Shown here: positions 53,251 through 53,275 of the stretch, in pieces
How the letters are laid out: each line of letters begins with the position of its first letter
How positions within the stretch are numbered: position 1 is the stretch's first letter
Source: Paracoccus nototheniae
GTDB taxonomy: Bacteria > Pseudomonadota > Alphaproteobacteria > Rhodobacterales > Rhodobacteraceae
Length of the DNA stretch: 53,275 nt
Direction of reading: 5' to 3'
NCBI RefSeq assembly: GCF_004335005.1
Contig: NZ_RQRT01000023.1
Location: 1 to 53,275 of the forward strand
Position numbers and translations under genes: made by a program
The notes under the pieces: generated by a model
What the model was told of the DNA's origin: nothing
Database searches by the model: none
The model's input: the letters and a program-made list of their open reading frames with translations, nothing else

Positions 53251-53275
53251 CGCCCGCAGGCCCGCCCCGCCCCCT

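Overview
This window comes from a high-GC alphaproteobacterium of the order Rhodobacterales, most probably Paracoccus or a close relative. Evidence for this: the alphaproteobacterial r-protein gene order (no rpmJ between secY and rpsM), an ATP12-type F1 assembly chaperone, a four-subunit Bzt/Aap acidic amino acid ABC transporter, a LuxR/LuxI pair with rhodobacterial-style proteins, an adenylate kinase with a Cys4 LID like that studied in Paracoccus denitrificans, and heterotetrameric sarcosine oxidase. Genus assignment is inference; no database was searched.

Layout. (1) 1-1.3 kb: 5' end of tuf on the minus strand and a divergent Gly-rich DUF533-type protein. (2) 1.6-18.0 kb, plus strand: S10 (rpsJ-rplC-D-W-B-rpsS-rplV-rpsC-rplP-rpmC-rpsQ), spc (rplN-X-E-rpsN-H-rplF-R-rpsE-rpmD, then rplO-secY-adk) and alpha (rpsM-K-rpoA-rplQ) gene sets. 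This run is cut by strong hairpins: a terminator-like stem between rplP and rpmC, tandem stems after rpmD followed by two unknown convergent secreted-protein genes, and a new promoter-like sequence before rplO. (3) 18.0-19.5 kb: a quorum-sensing luxR-luxI pair with a lux-box-like palindrome between the genes. (4) 19.6-23.7 kb: rarA, crcB, rluC-type pseudouridine synthase, HAD phosphatase and ATP12, the last four translationally coupled. (5) 23.9-28.6 kb: aapJQMP (bztABCD). (6) 28.7-36.9 kb, minus strand, transcribed from rpmH leftwards: rpmH-rnpA-yidD-ttcA-EAL gene-yidC-MOSC gene-engB-argB-histidine phosphatase. (7) 37.1-38.5 kb: an orphan sensor kinase, divergent from rpmH. (8) 38.66 kb: tRNA-Arg(ACG), followed by an accessory-looking block with a polysaccharide pyruvyl transferase family gene, a phospholipase D family gene, a second LuxR paralogue without a LuxI, and an aldo/keto reductase. 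(9) 44-47.4 kb: DnaJ-like gene between two short-repeat arrays, DUF1289, a small coupled ORF, ruvX and ccmI. (10) 47.6-53.25 kb: soxB, a small membrane protein, soxD, soxA and soxG (sarcosine oxidase).

How the genes work together. The central theme is protein synthesis and export (ribosome, RNA polymerase alpha, SecY, YidC, RNase P protein, EngB, tRNA thiolation and pseudouridylation). Signalling genes are set among these housekeeping genes: an acyl-homoserine-lactone circuit directly behind rplQ, a second AHL-receptor-like regulator about 23 kb away, a c-di-GMP phosphodiesterase inside the rpmH-yidC cluster, and an orphan kinase sharing the rpmH upstream region. The amino acid importer and sarcosine oxidase give the nutritional theme (glutamate/aspartate uptake; methylated glycine and one-carbon metabolism).

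Most interesting for follow-up: the split ribosomal superoperon, the candidate lux box with two AHL-receptor paralogues, a dispersed intergenic element ending in GGATATTT, a plus-strand terminator with no known transcript at 42.6 kb, and a 70-codon ORF joined by ATGA overlaps to both ruvX and the DUF1289 gene.
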